Of a DNA stretch of 64,000 nucleotides, positions 33,371-46,058 are shown one piece after another (the first letter of the stretch is position 1; the number at the start of each line of letters is the position of its first letter). The position numbers and the translations under genes are program-made. Source of the stretch: Cristatella mucedo. Its lineage: Eukaryota > Bryozoa > Phylactolaemata > Cristatellidae. A model generated the notes under the pieces. It worked only from the letters and a program-made list of their open reading frames with translations, did not search any database and was not told where the DNA came from. The DNA lies in the NCBI GenBank assembly GCA_009760855.2, contig WPIO01000007.1:9993501-10057500 (forward strand), given 5' to 3'.

Positions 33371-33860
33371 GTGGAAGTAGCTAGCTTCTTAGCGGTGACG
33401 TGTTCAATTTTAACACGACCACACAAAGAAAATATCATATCAACAAAGCACGCGTTTCGGCGACTTTGACGCTCTCCCGAGCTCTGCGAGTCTTTTCGCA
33501 TTCATAACGGCGCCGAAGCAGCAGCGGACAGCAAGATTGTGCTGCTGTCCGAGCTTTCTTTCAAGCCAAATTCAACAGGCATTTTAAACGTCCCCAACGT
33601 CAGCCTAGCAAGACAAGACAAACCGGCGCTCCGGATTAACGCGGCTTAGCTCAGCCCGAGGCTCGCCGGCGCTTTATTTTAAATCCGACTGGCTCGGCAG
33701 GCGGAGAGCAGGCGCCGCCCCCCTCCCCCGGCGGAGAGCAGGCGCCGCCGTCCTCCCGGGCGGAGTACCGGCGGCCTGTATGTAGGGGTGCCAGGTGGAA
33801 GAGAGGAGACACAGCGAGTGACCAGCCAACCAGCCGCGGCGCTTGCGTGTGGGCACTCAC

Positions 33861-34002
33861 AGTCGGTAGTCATTCCCACTTTTATGCACTTTTCGAATCT
33901 GCAGTACTGACACTGGTTTCTCGAAGCCTTGTCGATCCGGCATTCCATGGTAAACTTGCAGAGGTACTTCAGGCCTTTCTGCACGGTTCTCCGAAAGAAG
34001 CC
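33861..34002 (-). CDS. THR: thyroid hormone receptor, DBD exon 2 (second zinc finger)
   Basis: 142 bases. Acceptor CCGATGCAG ends at 34003; donor GACT|GTGAGT at 33861/33860; phase 0 in, phase 1 out. It begins [11 protein letters not shown], the end of the P-box helix, and continues with the four Cys ligands of the second finger in C-x5-C-x9-C-x2-C spacing (CKFTMEC, then CQYC), ending CIKVGMTTD. The segment [10 protein letters not shown] followed by CRFEKC is typical of NR1A and differs from retinoic acid receptors. The intron after CEGCK sits where many nuclear receptor genes have one. Confidence 0.93.
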
Positions 34003-34145
34003 CTGCATCGGCAAACGGATAAACGCCGCCAGCTCAGCACAAGCGCCACCTTCTGGGCGGCCTCCACTTGGCGCTACGGCGGCTGCGCTGCGGCTGCTGC
34101 GCTGCGGCTGCTGCGCTGCGGCGGCGGCGCTGCGGCGGCACGAAC

Positions 34146-34261
34146 CTTGCATCCCTCGCACGTCATACTGCGGTAGTGGTATCCCGTGGCCGAGTCAGCA
34201 CAGACCACGCACAGCTCGGGTCCGTTGGTGAAGTCCATGTAGCTCGGTATGTACGGCGCTG
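34146..34261 (-). CDS. THR: thyroid hormone receptor, DBD exon 1 (first zinc finger)
   Basis: The exon ends TGCAAG|GTTCGT at 34146/34145, then a 143-base GC-rich intron follows. It encodes [23 protein letters not shown] and MTCEGCK: all four Cys ligands of the first finger and the CEGCK P-box, which recognises AGGTCA half-sites. The conserved YIPSY lead-in is specific to thyroid receptors. The upstream border is uncertain. TTTCGTACAG gives an acceptor at 34262, but the frame is open to a stronger acceptor, CTTTTTTCCTCGCAG, which would start the exon at 34597. The only in-frame ATG here is the Met of YMDF, so an upstream exon probably supplies the start. The DBD binds DNA in the nucleus as a heterodimer with RXR in known animals. 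Confidence 0.92.
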
Positions 34262-36408
34262 CTGTACGAAACGAGCTGACCTTACGCAGCCGCCGGCCGG
34301 GAAACGAGCGAACGTCGACCGACAGATCGAACGCCCGTATGCACAAATAACAGTGCCCACAGCGGAGCCGCGGTGGCCGTGCAGAGCCGCGAGCGAAGGC
34401 CACGGCGACGCGCGACGCGACTATAGTTTCGTTTCGCCGCCGGATACGCGGAAGCGCAGAGCGACGGAGCGAGCGACGGAGCGAAGGACTCGTTACAGCG
34501 GTCGCTGAGCAGCCTCCGTTCTCTAAACCTACAGCGGAGTCTCGCTCCGCCTCGGCTCCTGCTCGCCATTTTTTCACCCGGAAAGACACGCGGAAGACTG
34601 CGAGGAAAAAAGCCGTCGCTTAGCGATCGCGTCGTAACCTACCGCGCTAGCGGTTCGCGACACGGATAGCTATGCCTCTCCTGCGCCCATTTAGGTTTGT
34701 TTGTATCGAAGAATAATTTCGTGTATCGGGCGGCCGAAAGATGCAATGCTCGCTGTAGCATCCAAGTTGGAGGCTTCCGAAGGCAAACGGCGGTCGCTCG
34801 ACTCCGTACATGAGTGCGAAACGGTTACGGCGTAGCCGGTCGATGCGGACAGAAAAGCGAACCGTGGATACGGCGGAAAGACAGCGGCGGGAGCTTATTC
34901 GAAGCGACGCCGCCGACGGCGGTCGCGATGGAAATATCGAAATCGGTGCCTTGGGGGAGGGGCTGGAGAAAAGCGATCAAGATTTATTGGCCAGTCATCG
35001 CGCAGGCTGAAATCTCCCTAGTTCTCGCAAAAAAGATTGGTCCACCGGCGTCGGTGCCCTTTCCGAGAGTGCTCAGGAGCAGTCACACGCTCCCCGACGC
35101 TCTTATTAGTAGAAGCCGAGGGACTATTTCTCGCGCGAGGCCGTCGCAGCTGCCCTCCGAGGCTCGCCGACGTCCTCGACGGCTCGCTATCGACGCCGCC
35201 GCCGCCGGCGGCGGCGCCTCCCAGCGGCTCGCACACCCGCGCCACCGTTCCCGCGCTTTGAGCTGCAGCAGCTGGGCATCGAGCATGCGCCTCGAATGCC
35301 GACGCGAGGCTGCGACGCCAACGTCGAGCGAGCTCCGGATCGCTCACGCGACTACACAAAAGAGGCTGTTAAATCAGCCAATTAGTCCCTCAACGCCTAC
35401 CGCGGACTCGGCGCGAGCTTCATGCCGAGTCCGCGGTGAGGCGCGTGTTTCGACGCTGGTGCGGCGGCGGCTGAGGAGGCAGCAACTATTTAGAGGCCCG
35501 CCCTTTCGCTCGCGCCCAACCAGCGCGTCTCATCTGGTCAATTTATCGTGAGCTGTCACTTACCGCCCGCCCCTCGCCAAGTAATTACGGCTGCAGCCGT
35601 CGGATGCCACTCTGCCATTGCGGTTCGCCCATCGGTTAGGGGGTGGTAGTCGTCCGCCGGAACCGACTCTAATTTCTTTTTCTCGGCGTCCGGCGGGAAC
35701 CCGGGAGGTTGCAAGCGGCCACCCCTTTTTTATCGAGCAGTGCTACAGTGAGCTCGCGTCGCTCGCGGTCGATTGTCGGGGAAACCGTCGCTAAGCTTCC
35801 ATCCAGGCAGGGCACAGGCGCTCGCCGCCACCGAAGCGCTATCGCGTAGTTGGTACAGTCTGACGCACGATGCTTCGAAAAAACAAACAGCTGCTGCTCT
35901 GCAGGTGGGTGGGTGGATGGGGGCGGGAGTGGCCAGGCGACCGCCTAACCGCCGCCGCGGCGGCTCGATCAGTCTCGCTGCCGAAATGCTGGCTCGCCAC
36001 GCTGACCGCGAGGGGTCGACGGAGAAAGATGCAGCCGTCGGCGACTAGCGTTTACCGTACGGTTGCTCGCCGCAGGGTTTGATCTCGTCGGCGGTCAGGG
36101 GACGTCGCAGAGCCAGAAGCGGCGCTTTTGCCATTGGCTAGTCGACTGCAATTATCCCTAAGCGGCGGCTGAGCAGCCGGCAATACCGGAGTCGACGGCT
36201 GCGGCGGAGACTAGCCGCAGCTCGCCCGATCGCTTCAGTCGCTGCCTGCTCAGCCCGCGCCGGAGCAGACGCATCGTTGCGCCGCCGCCGGGCCTCTCGA
36301 TCGATCCTTCGACTCGCGACCCCTACCGCCTCTAGGCGCGAACTCCCAAGTCCGCTCTCTTTCTCTCCAGTTTCCGGAGCCGTAGCTCGTCAAACAACCT
36401 CTCTCTTA
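34262..36408. other. CpG-rich 5' region of the receptor gene
   Basis: Very GC- and CpG-rich sequence upstream of the first recognised exon, probably holding promoter, 5' UTR and A/B-domain exons, none of which I can pin down. A strong 3' splice acceptor on the minus strand lies at 34598-34612. A SINE tail is at 35346-35386. Many long ORFs on both strands are Arg/Ala/Ser-rich by-products of composition. Confidence 0.5.
35346..35386 (+). mobile_element. SINE family 1 tail only
   Basis: GACTACACAAAAGAGGCTGT and TAAATCAGCCAATTAG match the last 40 bases of the family 1 SINEs; head and body are absent. Confidence 0.65.
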
Positions 36409-37128
36409 AGCTGCGTTTACACGACAGACTTTCCCACAGATTTTGGACAGATTTTCCACAGATTTGGGCTACTAAGCCATCATACGTCACATTTTTTTTG
36501 GGGGAGGGGAGGAGCCAAGTCAGTAGACTCACCAGCGGGAGAATGTGTCTAAACTCTTTTGGTCCAGCCGACCAATCAAAACCCCGGGCTCATCACATAC
36601 ACCCAGAGCCAAAATAAAAATGGCTGATGTTCGTAGGCTCGAGTTACATTGAGGCGTTCAGAGTAGAAATTGTAGGATTCTCCTCGAATACGGTATTCTT
36701 AGGCGTTGTAACCAACTATTAAGCCTTTTCTACATAGCATACGCCGTTCGTCCGTTTATCAATACCACAAACAAACCCGTAACGGGTGCATTACATAGCA
36801 GTATACACCCGCATAAACGCACATACTTGGTACCACTCTCTTTCCGAAATTTTTTTTTTAAATGCGAATCTTCATTTTATTTATATTCTTCTCATACTAC
36901 TCTACAATGATGACTGCAGCGGCGAACTCAACTTCTGACTGCGTTGACTTGGTGTCTCCGGGGAAACCCTCTTTCATACCAACCACCCAGATTAGAGAAC
37001 GGGCTATGGGCGAGACTACGTCGGGCATCGAATCTGTCGTGGGCGGGTCTTAATCTGCCATGTAAACGTCCTAACTTTGAGGAAAGTCTGTGTCTGTCAG
37101 GAGGAAAGTCCGCCGTGTAAATACCGCT
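36409..37128. mobile_element. PIF/Harbinger-like MITE
   Basis: Inverted ends of about 27 bases: the left starts AGCTGCGTTTACACG and ends GACTTTCC at 36409-36434; the right, reverse-complemented, starts AGCGGTATTTACACG and ends GACTTTCC at 37128-37103. The element is flanked by TTA at 36406-36408 and 37129-37131, the three-base TWA target duplication typical of PIF/Harbinger elements. It is 720 bases long with no transposase; subterminal CAGATTTT motifs repeat. A 63-codon ORF with a hydrophobic start (36862-37053) lies inside and is probably meaningless. Confidence 0.75.
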
Positions 37129-37131
37129 TTA

Positions 37132-39769
37132 GCCTCTTACGCGGGCGCCGTCCGTGCACCACCACTTCCGCTGGCCTCCGGCGACGGCCTAAACGCCAGG
37201 GTGAGACCGGGTTGAGGCTGACGCGGTACGCTATTGCCCGCGAGCTGCCTGCAGACCCGCCCTCTAGGGGTGGGGGGTTGTCAGCGCGGCGAGATGACGT
37301 TTGCGCTGATCAATTAGGGTCGCGTGGGGGCATACATGACCCTCCCACCGGCCGTCTATCCGCCGCCGTTCGCTCAGGAGTCCCTCACCCTGACCGAAAT
37401 CAGTTTTCCGAAAACTGCTACCACCAGCTCACCAGCGCGGGTATAGGTGGGGGAGGTAGAGGCGCCAGGGCCAGCAGCGGCGGCGGCCGCCGAGGCCCCG
37501 CAAGCTGCACGGGGGCCAGTCCGCGGCTATTTGATTGGCGGCGGCGGCGGTCTGCGGTAACGCGAGATCTGAGCCGGGCAGCTAATGGTATCGTCACGTG
37601 ACCGACCGGCCTCTCCGCGGGTCAACGGCCGAGTGGCGCTATTGTGCAATGCAACGTAGCGGCAGGCCGGTCAATGCCTCATTCACAGCCAGCCTCAAGC
37701 CCGCGGCTGGCCTTAAAATGCGAGCGCGCGCTGATCGCTCTCCACGCTCGCGGTCGATACGCAGTCCTTAAATTTAGCGGCTCACCTCGCTAGCGCGGCA
37801 CGACATAGGGGGTAGGGAGGGATTGACAGCGTCGGATACGTGCGCAGAGGCCATCTAGCCGCCACGCGACCAACCCCTAGGCCCAGAGACGGCCCAGCCA
37901 AGCCGGACTGGGGCGGAGCTCAAAGGTGGGGAGACAAATCTGTTTTGTCACACGGTTATATCATGCAGAAAAATCATTTTTGATCTCGACGTGCGTTTCG
38001 TTGGGTCATACGAGTTCGATCGACCGAGCGAAGGGGGGGCGCCGGTGAACCCGGTCTCGCGCGTGCGGCTTGCACCCAAAAACAGCGAAGCCACCATTTT
38101 ACTGGAGTCAGCAGGGGGGGAGGTAGCGGGAGGAGCCGGTCGTGTCCAATCAATAGTCGCCAGCCACGGCGCCTCGATCCGATACTTTAAGAAAAATTCG
38201 GATTTGGCAGCGTCGCTGAGTGTCGCGAGTCGAATGGCCGTTCCCATTTATAGTCGAACCGGCGCGTCGCATCCAATAGCCCCCCCTCCGGTCCCACCCC
38301 TCCGCTCGGCGGCCGGCGAGCGGTCCGTCGTGTCGGCAGCGCAGGGGGCCAGGAGACGGCAGGCCGAAGACAGTGCATGCAATAACCGCACGTCGGCCGC
38401 TCGCCGGCAAGCACCTCGCGCGCACCCTCGCGACGAGATTCTAAAATCTCGGCTGAGCGCGCGCACTTGCCGTCCCGCCGTTTTCTCTCCTGCCGCTGGA
38501 CGCGCCGACGGGGCGCCCAGCGGCAGGAGAGGAAGCGGCGGCAGGCTCTCGCGCGAGCCGGCGCACAGCTGCGGCCCCTCCGACAAAGCAGCCGGCGAAC
38601 AATGGCGCTCGGCTAAGCGGCGGTCAATCGCTGCCGAAAGCGCGGCCCCTCGTCCCACCCGAGCGGCGACCCGGCCAGTGCTCCGGCGCTAGCAACCGCC
38701 CGCGGAGCCTCTGCGGCCGGTCGAGCTCGCTGTTTGGATAGAGACGGCAACGGGACGTTGGGAGGAAGACAATGCCACAAACTAGGAGTAAAACGAAAAA
38801 TGAGCATGCGCTCGCTCAACCGCGGGACGGCGAGGACGCGTCGGCGTGGCTACGCACCTTTCCGCGCCGCCGCGCGGCCTGTCGCTCTGGTCAGCGTCGC
38901 TCTTATCGGCATGCCCGGTGGCTGCGGTGGCGACGCTCGGTTTAGCAGCGGCGATGGCTCTTCGGGCGGCCGCGGCTGCGGGCCGTCGGGCGGTCGCGGC
39001 ATGATTCGCACTTGAGCCGGCCGTCCTCGGGGAGCGCCCGAAGACGATGCCATTCTCGATCGCAATGCCGATCGGTTGGCGGCGCGGCCGGTTTTAAAGA
39101 GCCGCCGAAGGGCGGAGCTTCCTCCGAATCGTGCTTCGCCGCAATTCGTGGACCCGCTTTTACCGTCTCCTTTAACCTCGCCGCCAGGCGGAAAAACTCC
39201 AGGCGGCGCTCGCTGAGCGCCTCGTTCTCGCACACTGTGCCCGCCCGTTGCCGTGCATTGCAAGTGGGAAAAACACCGGTCGCTCTCTGATAGGCGAAGC
39301 TAGGCTGCGTGCGTCTGGTCGCCGTGCTTTTTCGCGCGCGCCCGCTCGACTTGCACACCGCGTTCTTAGAAAGCCGTGCAGCAGAAGTGACTACGGCGTC
39401 GCTGTCGCTCCTAGAACCGTAGGTTTTACGATATCAATAGCTCTCTCTTATGCGGCGATCTCTCTTGACTGGCGAGCCGCCGTTCATCCGTAGAAGCACG
39501 GCAATTTCCCGTGCGGTTTCGCTAAACAAGAGGCGAGCGGCGGCGGTGAGGCCACGATCTGGTCGCAGCCGGCAAGCCACCACTACTCTGGCCAGTCTCC
39601 AGCCGGCCGCGCGACAATAACAAGCGGTGCGTGCGTCGAGCGAACCCGTAACCCAGCGACCGCCACTCCAGCGTCCGCTGCGGCTCGAGCGCACGCCGAA
39701 AGACCGCACGTCTCCTTTAGCGTGCGGCGGCGGCATACAAGTCTCAGATTTATATTCTATGAACTTGAG
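37132..39769. other. CpG-rich stretch without recognised genes
   Basis: GC-rich sequence continues. Long ORFs on both strands (37991-38692 plus, 38850-39263 minus) are Arg/Ala/Pro-rich, overlap each other and lack domains. They could hide 5' exons or UTR of the receptor, but nothing proves it. Confidence 0.45.
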
Positions 39770-39860
39770 TTACGACCGAAGTCGTGGGCTCGAGACTCGT
39801 GGTGTACAGTATACGAAGCGCCTGAATAAATGTTGAGTTCTCTTACAGCGTATACAAAAA
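39770..39860 (+). mobile_element. tRNA-like SINE, family 2, truncated head
   Basis: GTCGTGGGCTCGAGACTCGT (B-box region), ACGAAGCGCCTGAATAAATG, then GAGTTCTCTTACAGCGTATA. Confidence 0.7.
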
Positions 39861-41687
<1,827 letters not shown>

Positions 41688-42255
41688 TCGGAGGTCTTCC
41701 AGCCAGTGCAATCAGCAGCTTACAGTTGTTACAAAACTCTGCAGCCATCTCTCTCTCTCTCTCTCTTTGTTGGATTTTACAGTTGCCACATCGCACCACT
41801 TCTTAGTGACTTGCACTGGCTCCCCATCAAGCAACGAATCGACTTCAAAGGTTTTGTCACTCATTTTTAGTTCCCTTCTTTCTCATGCTCCAGCCTATCT
41901 ATCCGAGCTACTTTTTCAATCACGCTAGGCGTCATATCACCAGCTCTTCAAACTCGAGTTATTTAGCCGTGCTTCAAATCCTTTGAAAATAGTGACCTTA
42001 GTTTGTATGCTACTACAACATAAACTCGTTCCAGACTGAAGTCACAACATCACCTGAGTGACTACATTGAAAAAAAGCTAAAGGGTACCTGCTGCTCACA
42101 TCATTTGGTGGGTTCCGGTGAAATGCCCTATTCGTGCTATGCTGAAGCTGCACGTTTTATCTCTAAGCAATCGACAAGCTGCCTTTATAGGATATGTAAA
42201 AACCTAGCAAGAGCCATAGCACTCCAAGGACGCTATACAAATGTCTTATTACATT
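41688..42255 (+). mobile_element. CR1-like LINE fragment, 3' part
   Basis: LLGGLPASAISSLQLLQNSAA is followed, after a CT run at 41748-41767, by the end of the RT in shifting frames (PIKQRIDFK, LSHAPAYLSEL). The 3' UTR ends ACGCTATACAAATGTCTTATTA. This tail differs from the AAGCGCC-ATT tail of the LINE at 4588, so it is a second LINE family. Confidence 0.7.
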
Positions 42256-45229
42256 AATTTTTAAGCAGTAACACTAACTAGTACTTTCTTGAAAAGGCAT
42301 CAGGTAGGAGCAAAGCCGTCATCTGCCATGGCTGTCTAGTGGTCACCGCAAGGGCTCTGACAAGGATGCCGAGACCTGTGCGTTCTTGCTTACTTTCCGA
42401 ATCTCCTAAGCACCTGTGTTTACCACGCGGCTTGTACTCCGGCATCCTTATTGTATAATCACACATCTTCAATCAGCTAACTCCTGGGCTTCCTCGTTAG
42501 CGAAAAATGACTGCATGAGGTAAGACAACATAGCTCTATTAAGAGCGATGTTGAGGATATTGTCCAAGCTCAACAGTGCGCACAAATTCAACATAGAGCG
42601 CCTTGCTTAACATGCACCTGATGAGGCTCAGCAAGGCAGATAACAAGCAGAAAGCTCACAAGAGCAATCCGACCACGAATTCAAGCACACAATGCACCGA
42701 ATGATTGGAAAATATTCTGTTAATCACCATGACAGCTCTGAAAGGCAGACAGTGATGATCGCTAACTTCGCTTGGCAGGGTAACACCTATCAGGTGAGGG
42801 ACGTTTGCCTAGCCAGAATCGGTATGCACGATTTATTAGCTGCTAGACGCACACATGTTTAGGAACAAAATGCACCTCTAGCATTCTAATTATTTGAATG
42901 AGGCTTGAACGCAGCCCGTGAAGAGAATTGAATCGGAGTTTCTATGCGGCTTTGCTTGCAGGCCACTTTAGAAGGTAAAGCAAACTGTCAGGCCCAGTCA
43001 CGTTGGCAGGCTAGTCTAGGCGGTAACCAAATGGATGATTCAATGTAGCAGATAAGAAAGCAACTGAAATCTTCATGGAAGCGAAAAGTCTCTAGCAGGG
43101 TGTGCAAATCCCCATAATAAGATCACGTCGTCTGCACATCTAGACGATTTTGGCAGACAACAGATTTTTTGTTGGTAGGTGAGATCGTGAAAATCGAATA
43201 TTTCATACTCTTATCTTTTTATAAGGCCCGATTACTGACATTCCGCATATGGCAAACTCGAGTAATGCTCTGATTTTTGAGTTTCTTGCATATATGGTCG
43301 TGGCCAAAGAGACCTGAGAAGACAGTTTACTGGCTTAGAAATGCCGGCCAGATTGGCGGCAATACTTTTCTGCCAAGAAGCATATAAAGATACATACTTT
43401 GATTCAAAGACTAAAAGTCAGATTCCTGTAGGGACCTACCACCTCTCCAAACGGCCGGCCCGCGCGGGGGTGCGCAGGAAGCTCGAGCCGTAACGCTATG
43501 ACCTTGACTAGTGGCTTCCGCTACCGAGTGAGTCTGCAATGCGAAGCCTGCCGATCAGAAAGGCATAGCGGATTGAGGAAATTGAATTTTTGCCGATTGA
43601 TGCACCAATACATAAAAAGCTAAGTATTATGCGCGATGATAAGTGATTGTGATGTTGCTAGTGATAAAGAAGAACGATATTGCACGAGAACCCTCATTAC
43701 AGACGTCTCAAGGTCACCGCGCTCCAAGGCCAAATAGGGGTGGGGCGACGCCGCGCTCTGGTGCGAAGCGAAGGAACGTTTTGCTGATATTGACTACATC
43801 AAAAACACAAAGAAGTACTTCTTTTAGCACGTAAGATGCTATTTTGTGTAAGTGTCTTGCTTTGGAGCTACGTTCTTTTGAAAAACTAGTAAGTGATTGC
43901 TGTTTTAGCCGCAGCTGTTTTCATTTCCGCCATCCTTGGTATATCGCTTTAATGCAAGCGTTAAGTTTCAGTCACTACAAGATTTAGAAACTAATAAGGT
44001 CCACCTACTTACATTGTTTACCTCCGTGGGACTGGCAATCAATGCACTACTTGGAGCATGGTGAGGGATAATGCTATTAAGAGCCACACAAGATTTGGGG
44101 TTTTATACAACACCCAGTTTGGGCAGATAACATAAAATGGCAAATTGGTAACGCATCTTTATAGATAGAAAAGAGGAAAACGCGAGAGAGAAGCAACAGT
44201 TGGTGCTTCCATTATTGCTGTCCATAAATTTTGATTAGTGCCACCCTTAGTGAATTAGGGCTGGGCCATGTTCTAATTATGTAGCACTCAATCAGATCTT
44301 TAAGGGATCTGTAATGCAATTATTTTCGCTAAATTATTGCATGTGCTTAAGGTATCAATATTCATTACCAAGTGAGAAGTTTTGTTTTCCTAATGTGGCA
44401 TAGACACTGCTGGGTTAGATCCGTGTTTTTGATGGAGTTTTACAAAATGTCGACCATGTATTCGCATCATATACATCTACCAACCTATTAAGGCTAAAGT
44501 TTTATTTGTGTGTGCAAAGCCGTAGATCTCAGAGAATAAGAGAATTGTATATTCCGTGATGTGGCAAGGGATAGCCACTCCATGTCACTTCATAATGACG
44601 TATAAGAGGCACTTATTCACGCTTAAGTCTCTATCCCCTTTATCTTTGGGGTAATGTACATGAATTCATTGACTTTTTAATTTAGTTAATTAACTGTTAT
44701 TACCTTTGATCCGTACATTTCATATTTTCACACTGCTAAGTCGTAGTGTCAGAGCTGCTATTGGTCATAGTCCGTGCTAATGATGATTTCCAATGTTATG
44801 AGTACGGGCTATGTAAAGTATCGTGATTAGTATGCCACCTCAACCTGAAGCTGGCCTTGCTTACCCTGCTGTAGATACCCATGTGCTCTATTTCTTGACT
44901 CAATTGAGCACTGCCAAGAGGCAAGACTGTGTAAGCATGCTTTCGATGCTGGCTAATGAATTGGGAGTGTTCAAGTACAAGCCTCCACAAATGATTGTAT
45001 TTTGTCCAGTCTCTTTCATGGCGCGTGTGCACAGACGTGTATGAATCAATGCTAATGTATCGTAGGTTCATGTGTTTGCTAGAAACGCACTCTTCAATCC
45101 TCTAGGCTCCTTCTAGCGTCGAATCCATGTGGTTTGTGGCCAAGCCAGATTATAAAAAACGTACAGAGCAATAGTATACTCGGATCCATGACCGATCTGC
45201 CTGTATTCTACAAGGTAATAAAATTTTTA
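42256..45229. other. gene-less stretch
   Basis: No gene seen in about 3 kb. A tRNA-like segment (GGCTGTCTAGTGGTCA at 42332 onward) may be a worn SINE head. Confidence 0.5.
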
Positions 45230-45300
45230 AGGAACATGATAAAGCACCCAAAGAGAACTAACTCTCCTTCTACGCACTTGAAGCAGCTGTATACTGGAAA
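45230..45300 (-). mobile_element. diverged LINE 3' end
   Basis: ATGATAAAGCACCCAAAGAG, AACTAACTCTCCTTCTACGC: a weak match to the LINE tail in reverse. Confidence 0.45.
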
Positions 45301-45610
45301 GAGAGCATAACAACTGGTCAGTAATAAATGAACGGTATCAGTGCACACCTACGGCAATTCACCCAGACGGAGAAATTGCAGTGAGGTACAGGTGAGTTTT
45401 CAATTTCTCTGTGACCAGATGGGAATAAAAAAAAAGGTCCGTTTCTGTTACTCTCTATCTCTTGCTCTCTTTATTTTGCTTTGTCTTTCACTCCATCTCC
45501 ATACCTCTCTCATAGTCAATCCCTGTCTGTCAATCTCCATCTCTCTAACTCTACATTTGACTTTATCACTCATTTACTCACTCACATATTCGCTCACGAA
45601 CCATATCTTC

Positions 45611-45612
<2 letters not shown>

Positions 45613-45668
<56 letters not shown>

Positions 45669-45771
45669 ACACACACATATACACACTCTATTAATATTTC
45701 ACGTTACACTCTCCTGCTCGATATCTCTCATCTTGTCTTTCCCAATGCATATATTTATCTATCGCCTCTCT

Positions 45772-45817
<46 letters not shown>

Positions 45818-45960
45818 CTTCTCTTCTCCCTCTATTTTTCTTCTCTTTAGCTAGTATCTCTCTCTTCTCTATCTGTTATTTGTTTCTCTATCTGTCACCA
45901 TCTCTCTGTCTATTTCTTCGTGTGCCTGCACTCGAAAGCTGTCTCCCTCTCCCACTCCCC

Positions 45961-46056
<96 letters not shown>
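45613..46056. repeat. cluster of CT and CTAT microsatellites
   Basis: CT runs at 45613-45666, 45776-45814 and 45960-46028, then CTAT to 46056, in pyrimidine-rich sequence from about 45440 on. Confidence 0.95.

Positions 46057-46058
<2 letters not shown>

Larger units (their letters stand above)
32197..33860 (-). other. receptor intron (hinge intron)
   Basis: 1,664-base intron between the second DBD exon and the hinge exon. It holds a reverse SINE of family 2 (32866-32990), a GGGT run (32988-33017) and a diverged LINE 3' end (33268-33370). Near 33700-33770 a GCGGAGAGCAGGCGCCGCC-like unit is repeated. Confidence 0.8.

Noticed and set aside
36862..37053. 63-codon ORF with signal-peptide-like start
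   Set aside because: Lies wholly inside the MITE.
34810..39736. Many ORFs of 60-245 codons on both strands in the GC-rich region
   Set aside because: They overlap each other, are Arg/Ala/Pro-rich and have no domain; expected in GC-rich DNA.
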